Assembly: GCA_009921785.1 (NCBI GenBank)
Contig: RFXE01000023.1
Coordinates: forward strand, 1 to 13,671
Direction of reading: 5' to 3'
Origin: Alphaproteobacteria bacterium
Lineage (GTDB): Bacteria; Pseudomonadota; Alphaproteobacteria; Rhizobiales; Beijerinckiaceae
Length of the DNA stretch: 13,671 nt
The translations under genes and the position numbers were made by a program. Shown here one piece after another: positions 5,541 to 12,272 of the stretch. A model generated the notes under the pieces. The model did no database searches and was not told the DNA's origin. It saw only the letters and a list, made by a program, of their open reading frames with translations. The stretch's first letter is position 1. The number at the start of each line of letters is the position of its first letter.

Positions 5541-7172
5541 ATGACCACGCGCTTAAATAGTATTTTCGATCAGCTTTCGACGCATTGGCAGACGGTCAAG
5601 ACGCGCCCAATCAAAGATCTATTCAAAGCCAATCAAAATCGCTTTGCTGAGTTCTCACGGCATCACGATGGCATGCTTCTCGATTTCTCAAAAAGCGCGA
5701 TTGATGAAAAAGCGTTTGATCTTCTTCTCGATTTAGCACGCGAGGTTGAACTTGAAGCAAAACGCGATGCGATGTTTCGCGGTGACCGTATCAATAAAAC
5801 TGAAAATCGCGCCGTGCTTCATACGGCTCTGCGCAGACGCGATCAGAGTCCTCTCTTGCTCGATGGCCATAATATCATGGTGGATATCATGGCCGAGCGT
5901 AAAAAAATGTTTGCGCTTGCCGAAGGTGTACGCAGCGGAAAAATATCAGGATCAACTGGTCGCGCCTTTACAGATATTGTTAATCTCGGCATCGGCGGCT
6001 CGGATCTTGGCCCGGCCATGGCAACCGCGGCGCTGGCACCATGGCATGACGGTCCACGCTTGCATTTTGTCTCCAATGTTGATGGCGCCCATCTGGCCGA
6101 CACCTTGATTGATCTTGATCCCGCAACAACACTCTTCATCATCGCGTCAAAAACATTCACAACTATTGAAACCATGACAAACGCTCATTCGGCACGGCGT
6201 TTCATTGCGGAGCGTTTGGGTGATCACGCGGTCGCTGATCATTTCATGGCGGTTACAACGGCGCTCGACAAGGCCGTCGATTTTCCCGTGCGCGCTGATC
6301 GGATCACTGGCTTCTGGGATTGGGTTGGCGGACGCTATTCGATTTGGTCATCCATCGGTTTGCCGTTGGCCATCGCGTTTGGTTCAAAAAATTTCGAAGA
6401 ATTTCTCGATGGTGCAGGTGTGCTTGATGAGCATTTCGTGAATGCGCCGCTTGATCAAAATTTACCCGCCCTCTTCGGGCTCATCGGTATTTGGCATCGC
6501 ATGATCTGCGATTATCCGACACGCGCATTGATTCCCTATGATCAACGCCTCGCGCGCTTTCCGGCCTATGTGCAACAGCTCGATATGGAATCAAATGGGA
6601 AGCGCGTGGCGCTTGATGGCTCTGTGTTAACGAAGCCTTCGGGTCCGATTGTTTGGGGTGAACCCGGCACTAATTCGCAGCACGCATTTTTTCAATTGCT
6701 GCATCAAGGAACCGACATCATTCCCGTTGAATTTCTGATTGCGGCCAAGCGTGAACGCGCCGATCTTGAAGATCACCATGAATTACTCGTTGCCAATTGC
6801 CTCGCGCAGTCGGAGGCTTTGTTGATCGGCCGTACGGAAGAGGATGCCAACGCGCAACTCATCGCCCGCGGCATATCGCCGGACACTGCTAAATCATTGG
6901 CACCACATCGCGTATTCACGGGCAATCGGCCATCAATCACCCTTGCCTATGAAAAACTCGACCCCGCCCAACTCGGCGCATTGATCGCACTTTACGAGCA
7001 CCGCGTCTTTGTCGAGGCGGCCGTGTTCGGTATCAATGCCTTCGACCAATGGGGCGTTGAATTGGGCAAAGAACTTGCCACCAGCCTGTTACCGCTCGTG
7101 AAGGGCAAGAAAAGCGACCCACACCTCAATGGCTCAACCGCAGGCCTCATCAAATTTCTAACAAAAGCCTAA
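5541..7172 (+). CDS. pgi: Glucose-6-phosphate isomerase
   Basis: This cytosolic enzyme interconverts glucose-6-phosphate and fructose-6-phosphate. The 543-residue length matches the large bacterial/eukaryotic PGI type. Seen are the phosphate-binding loops GIGGSDLGP (150-158) and SKTFTTIET (203-211), the first signature GFWDWVGGRYSIWSS (257-271), catalytic E350 in DMESNGK, GEPGTNSQHAFFQLLHQG (373-390) with the ring-opening H381, and the second signature GINAFDQWGVELGKELA (497-513) with K510. I chose ATG 5541 (MTTRLNSIFDQL). The frame runs open back to 5370, but that extension lies inside the divergent selO gene and promoter region. The Shine-Dalgarno is poor (AAGG at 5523-5526), and a GTG lies immediately before the ATG. 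Downstream, on the same strand after 98 nt, is a GT41-type glycosyltransferase gene. Confidence 0.95.
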   Translation: MTTRLNSIFDQLSTHWQTVKTRPIKDLFKANQNRFAEFSRHHDGMLLDFSKSAIDEKAFDLLLDLAREVELEAKRDAMFRGDRINKTENRAVLHTALRRRDQSPLLLDGHNIMVDIMAERKKMFALAEGVRSGKISGSTGRAFTDIVNLGIGGSDLGPAMATAALAPWHDGPRLHFVSNVDGAHLADTLIDLDPATTLFIIASKTFTTIETMTNAHSARRFIAERLGDHAVADHFMAVTTALDKAVDFPVRADRITGFWDWVGGRYSIWSSIGLPLAIAFGSKNFEEFLDGAGVLDEHFVNAPLDQNLPALFGLIGIWHRMICDYPTRALIPYDQRLARFPAYVQQLDMESNGKRVALDGSVLTKPSGPIVWGEPGTNSQHAFFQLLHQGTDIIPVEFLIAAKRERADLEDHHELLVANCLAQSEALLIGRTEEDANAQLIARGISPDTAKSLAPHRVFTGNRPSITLAYEKLDPAQLGALIALYEHRVFVEAAVFGINAFDQWGVELGKELATSLLPLVKGKKSDPHLNGSTAGLIKFLTKA

Positions 7173-7212
7173 AAATTTACGCGGCCTTTGATGCAACCGC
7201 AGCCCTTTCATT

Positions 7213-7241
7213 TTGGACTTTTTAATCAATTTACCTTAGGT
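7213..7241 (+). promoter_or_regulatory. Candidate promoter for the TPR-GT41 gene
   Basis: TTGGAC (7213-7218) and TTAGGT (7236-7241) are spaced by 17 nt in the AT-rich gap after pgi, 29 nt before the start codon. No strong terminator is visible after pgi, only a 4-bp GCGG/CCGC hairpin, so read-through from pgi is also possible. Confidence 0.35.
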
Positions 7242-7270
7242 CAAGTCCGGCAACCAAAACCGGGTGAGAC

Positions 7271-9562
7271 ATGGCGATTATACAAGACGCCCTTGCGCTT
7301 GAATCCAAGGGCCAACGTGATGATGCGATTAAAAAATTAGGCCGTTGGTTAGAAAGCAAAGGTAAAAAGCCGCCCAAAGAGGGGCGCCTGGCGTCATTCC
7401 ACCTCGCGCGCATGTTGTTGCAACTCGGTCGTCCGGGCGACGCGAGCGCGCATCTCTCCAAAGCACTCACGCTTTATAAAAAAGATACAGAGCTTCTCAA
7501 TCTTTCCGGCATTGCGGCTAAACGTCTTCGCAAATGGAGCGAAGCAATTGAATTTTTCGACGCCGCTTACAAATCTGACAAATCGGCAACGGCAGCGATC
7601 GCCAATAAGACACTTCTGCTTGTTGAGTTGAGACGCAGTGATGAGGCTATTGAGTCTGCCTTGATATTCAAAGCTGCGGACCCAAAGGATTCTTCTGCCG
7701 AACGGTTTCTGGGAAATGCCTACCTGCAGAAAGGGCAACTTCAAGAGGCACTGATCCATTTCAATGCGGCGGTCCACCTGAACCCGAAGGATGTTGCCGC
7801 GTGGATTGATCGAATCAAAGCGGATTCTGATTTTGAACGCCATGACGAAGCCATCAAAGCCGTTGAAGCGGCGGTTAAAGCACTCCCCAACGAACATCGC
7901 CTGATTGAGGCGCGCATTATGGTCTATCGCCGTGCAGGGCGTTTTAAAGAAGCGGAAAATTATCTGCTCAGCCAGCTAGAGGAAAAGCCTGATGATGATT
8001 GGGCCCATTTCCAATTGGCAGAAACAATTGCGCGGTTTGATCGCGAACGCGGCAACAAACATTATCTCCGTGCGGTTGAGTTAAAGCCCGACAATGCGAT
8101 TTATTGGATGAATTACGCTAATAGTCTTGATCGCTCGCGCTATGGTGTTGAGGCCGATCATATCCAAGCCGGTTATGAAGCCGTAATAAAGGCTTTAACG
8201 CTCGGGCCCCTTCCCTCACGATTCGTGCGCATGGCGCGCAATATTCTCGTGCGCATGGGGCGCTTTGATATTGTCAAAACCTTAGGGAGCTTTCGTGATC
8301 TTGGGCGAGGCTGGGCAAATGAAAGTCTTCATGACGCCTTGCATTACCATCTCGCACGCGTCGAGACGGATGAAGACCGTTATGAAATTCTCGAACAACA
8401 TCGGATCTGGGGGAATATCGAGCTCGCCAAAACCAAACTCAATCCGCTTCCCAAACCCGCACTTATAAAAGGCCGCGATAAAATCAGACTGGGAATCATG
8501 TCGTCCGATTTACGGCATCATCCCGTCAGCTATTTCGCTATGCCGCTCTTTGACTTTATCGACCGGAATAAATTCGAGGTCTACTGCTATTCATGGTGCC
8601 GGCATGATCCTGATCCCATTCAAAACTATATCGCGAGCCGCGTTGATCACTTTCGCTGGCATAAAGCGATTGCCGATCGCGACGCAGCCGAACTGATTGC
8701 CAATGATAAGCTCGATATGTTGTTCGAGCTTGGCAGCTCCACCGACATGAATAAACTCGAAGTCATGGCGTGGACTCCCGCGCCGTTGACGGCAAGTTGG
8801 CTCGGCTATCCCCATTCCGCAGGCCTTGAAAGCATCGATTATATTCTCGTTGACCCCTTCATTAATCCACCCGATCCCGCACTGCTCATTGAGCGGCCTT
8901 TTGAGATGCCCAAGAGTTGGGTCGCGATGGGGCGGCTAGGTTTTAATGAGGCGGAAGAAATTCTTCCCGTGATCCCCTCGGCGCGCAAAGGCTATATCAC
9001 CTTCGGCACAGCGAATAATCCCTACAAATATAGCCCGAAAGTTTTATCGACCTGGGCGCGTGTATTGAAAGAAGTACCGGGGTCAAAATTTCTGTTTGTG
9101 AGGCCAGAGGCGGGCGCGGCAGCCTTTCGAGAATTTATGACCAAAGCCTTTGTCGATGAGGGCGTCGCGGCGGATCGCATCTTGTTTGAATCCGTGCGTG
9201 GCAAACATATGCGTTACTATAATGAAATGGATATTTCGCTCGACACGTTCCCGCAAACAGGAGGCACAACAACATGCGAGTCGATTTTCATGGGCGTGCC
9301 TGTGATCACGCTCGTTGGCACCGCCTTTTTTGAACGGTTGAGTTATTCGAATCTTTCCAATGCGGGGCTTGGTGATCTCGCGGCCTTTACATTTGATGAT
9401 TATGTAAAGAAAGCCGTGACCTTGGCACAAGATACCAAAAGACGAACTTATCTGCGCAGCGCATTACGGCGGCAGATCAAAGAGCGCCCACTGGGTCAGC
9501 CCGAACGTTTCGCTAAAGATTTCTATGACCTTGTCGCCAAAACGGTGCACGAAGCGCGATAA
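7271..9562 (+). CDS. TPR-containing SPINDLY/OGT-like glycosyltransferase (GT41)
   Basis: The 763-residue protein combines an N-terminal superhelix of TPR-like helices (about 1-310; clearest units at 73-106, 143-176 and 212-240) with a C-terminal GT41 domain (about 402-740). It is predicted to transfer a sugar from a nucleotide donor to protein Ser/Thr. In the catalytic part I see LGIMSSDLRHHPVSYF (407-422) with H417, PAPLTASWLGYP (503-514), FGTANNPYKYSP (578-589) with K586 where OGT has its UDP-contacting lysine, and DISLDTFPQTGGTTTCES (654-671) followed by MGVPVITL. GGTTT replaces the GHTT of animal OGT, as in many bacterial members. The GHT motif before PAP is replaced by GSS (see findings). 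There is no signal peptide, so the protein is cytosolic. GGTGAG (7263-7268) precedes the ATG closely. Donor sugar and target proteins are unknown; no flagellin gene is in view. The gene ends 1 nt from the convergent nuclease gene. Confidence 0.88.
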   Translation: MAIIQDALALESKGQRDDAIKKLGRWLESKGKKPPKEGRLASFHLARMLLQLGRPGDASAHLSKALTLYKKDTELLNLSGIAAKRLRKWSEAIEFFDAAYKSDKSATAAIANKTLLLVELRRSDEAIESALIFKAADPKDSSAERFLGNAYLQKGQLQEALIHFNAAVHLNPKDVAAWIDRIKADSDFERHDEAIKAVEAAVKALPNEHRLIEARIMVYRRAGRFKEAENYLLSQLEEKPDDDWAHFQLAETIARFDRERGNKHYLRAVELKPDNAIYWMNYANSLDRSRYGVEADHIQAGYEAVIKALTLGPLPSRFVRMARNILVRMGRFDIVKTLGSFRDLGRGWANESLHDALHYHLARVETDEDRYEILEQHRIWGNIELAKTKLNPLPKPALIKGRDKIRLGIMSSDLRHHPVSYFAMPLFDFIDRNKFEVYCYSWCRHDPDPIQNYIASRVDHFRWHKAIADRDAAELIANDKLDMLFELGSSTDMNKLEVMAWTPAPLTASWLGYPHSAGLESIDYILVDPFINPPDPALLIERPFEMPKSWVAMGRLGFNEAEEILPVIPSARKGYITFGTANNPYKYSPKVLSTWARVLKEVPGSKFLFVRPEAGAAAFREFMTKAFVDEGVAADRILFESVRGKHMRYYNEMDISLDTFPQTGGTTTCESIFMGVPVITLVGTAFFERLSYSNLSNAGLGDLAAFTFDDYVKKAVTLAQDTKRRTYLRSALRRQIKERPLGQPERFAKDFYDLVAKTVHEAR

Positions 9563-9563
9563 A

Positions 9564-10118
9564 TTATTTTGCCGCGAAAACGCGCGCACCGTCGCGATGA
9601 ACCGTCCAATTCTCGAGATAGGCTTTCGCCATGACGGCGTCGTCAATCACGAGAAGATTCTCGGCGTTTTTTTCTTCAGCGCCTTTTGTAAAATTATATG
9701 ATCCCGTAACAACCTTTTTACCGTCGATAACCATCACTTTATTATGCGCAATGGCGCAGCAATAATCGACATAGAGCGGAATGCCCGCTTCATTCAAAAG
9801 CGCGATCACCGAATAGCGTTCTGAAGTCTGGCTCTTATCGACAATGACCGCCACATCAACGCCGCGTTGCCGCGCTTCAATAAGCGCTTCCGCAATCGGA
9901 CGCGCGGTAAAACTATAAGCCTGAACGCGCACGCTATCGCGCGCCGAGGAAATCGCTTCAAGAATAAGCGACGAACAACGGCCATCAGGCGAGAAGCACA
10001 ATTTCCATGGCGGATTTTCGCCTGCTTGCGCGCGATCAAGCGGTACGCTCGCAAAAGCCAATGCCATCAGAACTGCGGCGACTGATAAAATCGATTTAAG
10101 AGTTACGCTTTTCAACAT
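9564..10118 (-). CDS. Exported phospholipase D-like single-HKD nuclease (Nuc type)
   Basis: From ATG 10116-10118 the protein has 184 residues. It begins with MLKSVTLKSILSVAAVLMAL and a probable signal peptide cleaved after AQA (about residue 32). The mature part of about 150 residues is the size of Salmonella-type Nuc endonuclease, which acts as a dimer because each chain carries one HKD motif. That motif is HNKVMVID (125-132; H125, K127, D132), followed by GKKVVTGSYNFTKGAEEKNAEN, which is typical of the family. Four cysteines (C41, C48, C120, C121) fit an oxidising periplasmic or secreted location. The likely activity is DNA or RNA phosphodiester cleavage; lipid cleavage is less likely. An ATG at 10160 in frame would bury the signal peptide, so I rejected it. 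The Shine-Dalgarno is weak. The gene is convergent with the GT41 gene. Confidence 0.85.
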   Translation of the reverse strand: MLKSVTLKSILSVAAVLMALAFASVPLDRAQAGENPPWKLCFSPDGRCSSLILEAISSARDSVRVQAYSFTARPIAEALIEARQRGVDVAVIVDKSQTSERYSVIALLNEAGIPLYVDYCCAIAHNKVMVIDGKKVVTGSYNFTKGAEEKNAENLLVIDDAVMAKAYLENWTVHRDGARVFAAK

Positions 10119-10158
10119 TGCGATAGAGACCCAATCCACACGCGACCATGGACGGATC

Positions 10159-10198
10159 ATACAACTTCAGGATGAAAATGTTAGATATACAACCTGAA
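10159..10198. repeat. Compound inverted and direct repeat upstream of the HKD nuclease gene
   Basis: ATACAAC occurs at 10159-10165 and 10187-10193, 28 bp apart. Each is followed by one arm of an inverted repeat, TTCAGG (10166-10171) and CCTGAA (10193-10198). The block lies 41-80 bp upstream of the nuclease start in an AT-rich gap, where an operator or promoter element would be expected. The regulator is unknown. The rest of the 10119-10246 gap holds only the hairpin at 10205-10225. Confidence 0.4.
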
Positions 10199-10204
10199 AT
10201 TTTT

Positions 10205-10225
10205 GGGCCGACCGACTGTCAGCCC
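10205..10225 (-). other. Hairpin downstream of yacG
   Basis: In the minus-strand RNA, GGGCUGAC and GUCGGCCC pair over 8 bp, with one G-U wobble and a 5-nt loop, 21 nt after the yacG stop. The plus-strand RNA would have a C-A mismatch at the same place, suggesting the minus transcript is the one that matters. It is followed by AAAAAUUUC rather than a U-run, so it may protect a 3' end or be a weak terminator rather than a classical one. Confidence 0.45.
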
Positions 10226-10246
10226 GTAGTTTGAACATCAATTACG

Positions 10247-10471
10247 TCAAAATTTGTCAGGGCTACCCGGAGCATGATCTTCGTCATCCGGATCATCACT
10301 CTCGACCGCTGGAATCGCATAGTCCCCCGAGAGCCAACGCCCGAGATCGAGATCGGCGCAGCGTTTCGAGCAAAAAGGACGATAATCGAGCACAGCGCGC
10401 TTGCTGCAATTGGGGCAACGGCCGAGCATGACGACTTTTCCCGCCGCATCGCGCTCCGGTGATTCGGTCAT
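10247..10471 (-). CDS. yacG: DNA gyrase inhibitor / zinc-ribbon protein YacG
   Basis: This 74-residue zinc-binding protein of the YacG family binds the GyrB subunit and blocks gyrase binding to DNA. The four zinc ligands are C19 and C22 (CPNC) and C34 and C38 (FCSKRC). They are followed by the conserved ADLDLGRWLSGDYAIP (39-54). The C-terminus is acidic (ESDDPDDED) and probably disordered, as is usual. Its ATG overlaps the maf stop by 4 nt (ATGA), so translation is coupled to maf. The order infA-maf-yacG is common in Alphaproteobacteria and supports the call. Confidence 0.93.
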   Translation of the reverse strand: MTESPERDAAGKVVMLGRCPNCSKRAVLDYRPFCSKRCADLDLGRWLSGDYAIPAVESDDPDDEDHAPGSPDKF

Positions 10472-11076
10472 GACGCCCTCTTTGCGACAAGGCCGACACT
10501 GCCCAATAGTTGCGCGGTCTCATAAAGCGGCAAGCCAACAACGCCTGAGTAAGACCCGGAAATGAAATCAATATAGGCAGCTGCTAGGCCTTGAATGGCG
10601 TAACCACCGGCTTTGCCCTGCCATTCGCCGGAGGCGATATAGGTTTCGATCTCTTCGTGTGACAATCGCTTAAAGCCCACGCGCGTTTCCACATGGCGCA
10701 GGCGACGTGTTCCATCAGCTTTCGCGACCACCACTGCCGTATGAACACGGTGCGGCCGTCCCGATAAAAGCGCAAGACAGGCGCGCGCCTCGGTTTCCGT
10801 TTCGGCTTTCGGTAAAATCCTTCGACCGACTGCCACAACCGTGTCCGCTGCCAACACAACAAAGGGCTCGGCGAGAGCTGAGGTTTCAGGCTTGGCCAAA
10901 ACCGCTTCCGCTTTTTCACGCGCCAAGCGGATCGCATGAACGCGCGGCAATTCACCTTTCAGCGGCGTCTCATCGATAGAGGCCGCCATCAGATGACTCG
11001 GTTCAACCCCGATCTGACGCAGAAGATCGAGGCGACGCGGAGAAGCTGAAGCGAGAATGAGCGCCGGGGTTGCCAC
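10468..11076 (-). CDS. maf: Maf family nucleotide pyrophosphatase
   Basis: Maf enzymes hydrolyse non-canonical or excess nucleoside triphosphates to monophosphates, cleaning the nucleotide pool. The 202-residue protein shows the N-terminal SASPRR (10-15), the catalytic-site aspartate D78 in AADTVVAVG, KAETETEA with the next conserved lysine, and the GKAGGYAIQGLAA block with F-ISGSYSGVVGLP near the C-terminus. The DTVV form is more like the dTTP/UTP-type (YhdE) than the m7GTP-type (YceF) members. The start codon is GTG (11074-11076), supported by AGGA 6 nt upstream, and the protein then reads ATPALILAS. It overlaps yacG by 4 nt and lies 56 nt after infA, with a hairpin in between. Confidence 0.92.
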   Translation of the reverse strand: MATPALILASASPRRLDLLRQIGVEPSHLMAASIDETPLKGELPRVHAIRLAREKAEAVLAKPETSALAEPFVVLAADTVVAVGRRILPKAETETEARACLALLSGRPHRVHTAVVVAKADGTRRLRHVETRVGFKRLSHEEIETYIASGEWQGKAGGYAIQGLAAAYIDFISGSYSGVVGLPLYETAQLLGSVGLVAKRAS

Positions 11077-11090
11077 GGACGATCCTGTTC

Positions 11091-11130
11091 AAAAAAGGAT
11101 ATGCCGGACGAGAGGCTAAACCGCGTCCGG
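11091..11130 (-). terminator. Terminator- or attenuator-like hairpin between infA and maf
   Basis: Two nucleotides after the infA stop, the minus-strand RNA forms a 7-bp stem CCGGACG/CGUCCGG around a 13-nt loop. A UUUUUU run follows 7 nt later. The gap before the U-run makes it an imperfect intrinsic terminator. It could let infA be transcribed more than maf-yacG, or act as a processing site. Confidence 0.4.
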
Positions 11131-11132
11131 GC

Positions 11133-11351
11133 TTATTTGAAGCGATAGGTGATGCGACCCTTGGTCAAATCATAAGGGGTCATTTCAACCAGAACCTTGT
11201 CACCCGCCAAGACACGGATGCGGTTCTTGCGCATTTTGCCCGCCGTATGGGCGATGATTTCATGGTCATTTTCGAGCTGAACGCGAAACATCGCATTCGG
11301 CAACAATTCCGTGACCACGCCGGGGAATTCCAGAACTTCTTCTTTAGCCAT
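11133..11351 (-). CDS. infA: Translation initiation factor IF-1
   Basis: IF-1 is a 72-residue single OB-fold protein that binds the 30S A site during initiation. The sequence is complete and canonical: MAKEEVLEFPGVVTELLPNA at the start, FRVQLENDHEIIAHTAGKMRKNRIRVLAGDKV in the middle, and the ending MTPYDLTKGRITYRFK. The length is exactly that of the family. A Shine-Dalgarno GAAGG lies 6 nt before the ATG. It heads the infA-maf-yacG cluster. The 111-nt gap upstream separates it from pssA and holds its own promoter candidate and GC-rich leader. Confidence 0.98.
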   Translation of the reverse strand: MAKEEVLEFPGVVTELLPNAMFRVQLENDHEIIAHTAGKMRKNRIRVLAGDKVLVEMTPYDLTKGRITYRFK

Positions 11352-11408
11352 CCTAAACCTTCAATCAGTGGGGCGCCGCGACGGGGCCGACCCCCTCAAG
11401 AGCGGCGG

Positions 11409-11437
11409 ACCCTAAACGAAACCACGCCATTTGTGAA
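11409..11437 (-). promoter_or_regulatory. Candidate promoter for infA
   Basis: On the minus strand TTCACA (11432-11437) and TAGGGT (11409-11414) are spaced by exactly 17 nt. Transcription would start near 11402, giving a leader of about 50 nt that contains a small GC hairpin (GGGG-4 nt-CCCC, 11383-11394). Confidence 0.4.
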
Positions 11438-11462
11438 CCATCCCTCGTCAGGGCCAAAACCC

Positions 11463-12272
11463 TTAAGGATGTGCCCCCGCATTCCGATGCAGCCGCTCAA
11501 GCGCGCGATATCGCCTAAACCCAATCGGAATCAACAAGAGATAGATAAGAGTCGTGACGACAAGAAATTGGAATGTATAGGTCACAAGCAAAGCCACTAC
11601 CGCAATCACGATGACAAATAGCGGCAAGACCCATTCGCGCGGCACACGGCTGCCGAATGTTTTTCCGGCATAGGTTGGAATGCGGCTCACCATCATAAAA
11701 GCGATAAAGAGAATATAGGCTGCCTCAACCGCAGCAAAGCCGGGGGGCACTGTAAGACCTAATTCAAGCAGATAGGCAGGCAATAAGCCCGTAAGCGCAC
11801 CAGCGGGCGCGGGAATGCCAATAAAGAAATTCTTCTGCCATTCGGGGCGCGCCGGATCATCAATCATCACATTAAATCGCGCGAGCCGAAGAGCTGACGC
11901 CGACGAGAACAGAATGACCGTAATCCAACCGATCGAATTCAATTCATTGAGACCATAGATATAAAGAATGATCGCCGGTGATACGCCGAAGCTTAGAAAA
12001 TCGGCGAGACTATCAAGCTCGGCACCAAAGCGTGATGTGCCTTTAAGCAAACGCGCGATACGTCCATCAAGCCCATCGAAAATCGCGGCAACGAGAATGG
12101 CAAGCAAGGCAGAGCGCAATTGCCCTTCATAAGCGAAGCGGATGGCGGTCAGCCCCGCGCAGAGCGATAAGAGCGTCACGAGATTAGGAATGAGAACGCG
12201 TAAGGGCACCGCATTGAAGCGGCGCGGACGCGGATCCTTATCGGGCTCGAAGGGTGGAAAAAGATCGGTCAT
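11463..12272 (-). CDS. pssA: CDP-diacylglycerol--serine O-phosphatidyltransferase
   Basis: This integral membrane enzyme joins serine to CDP-diacylglycerol to make phosphatidylserine. The 269-residue protein carries the CDP-alcohol phosphatidyltransferase motif DG-x2-AR-x8-G-x3-D-x3-D: D69, G70, A73, R74, G83, D87 and D91. A preceding D66 and about seven to eight hydrophobic spans fit the type II membrane-bound synthase. The soluble N-terminus is rich in Pro and Asp. Its ATG overlaps the psd stop by 4 nt (ATGA), so the two steps of phosphatidylethanolamine synthesis are translationally coupled, though the gene order is psd then pssA. No strong intrinsic terminator follows, only a 4-bp CCCT/AGGG hairpin. 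Confidence 0.95.
   Translation of the reverse strand: MTDLFPPFEPDKDPRPRRFNAVPLRVLIPNLVTLLSLCAGLTAIRFAYEGQLRSALLAILVAAIFDGLDGRIARLLKGTSRFGAELDSLADFLSFGVSPAIILYIYGLNELNSIGWITVILFSSASALRLARFNVMIDDPARPEWQKNFFIGIPAPAGALTGLLPAYLLELGLTVPPGFAAVEAAYILFIAFMMVSRIPTYAGKTFGSRVPREWVLPLFVIVIAVVALLVTYTFQFLVVTTLIYLLLIPIGFRRYRALERLHRNAGAHP

Noticed and set aside
3911..5548. SelO with a 52-residue N-terminal extension starting at 5548
   Set aside because: The extra residues have no SelO-like sequence and overlap the pgi start on the other strand. Family homology begins at MSLSIGRIEARY (5392).
5370..7172. Pgi with a 57-residue N-terminal extension starting at 5370
   Set aside because: The extension lies in the divergent gap and inside selO, and the chosen ATG at 5541 gives a normal family length of 543.
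7394..7897. Minus-strand open frame of 167 codons inside the GT41 gene
   Set aside because: It is antisense to the TPR region and has no supporting Shine-Dalgarno or recognisable domain.
9564..10160. Earlier start for the HKD nuclease at 10160
   Set aside because: It would place 14 extra residues before an otherwise normal signal peptide, and MLKSV at 10118 gives a standard lipid-export signal layout.
11070..11621. Plus-strand open frame of 183 codons over infA and the pssA end
   Set aside because: It is antisense to infA and pssA, both of which are unmistakable, and the encoded sequence has no family features.
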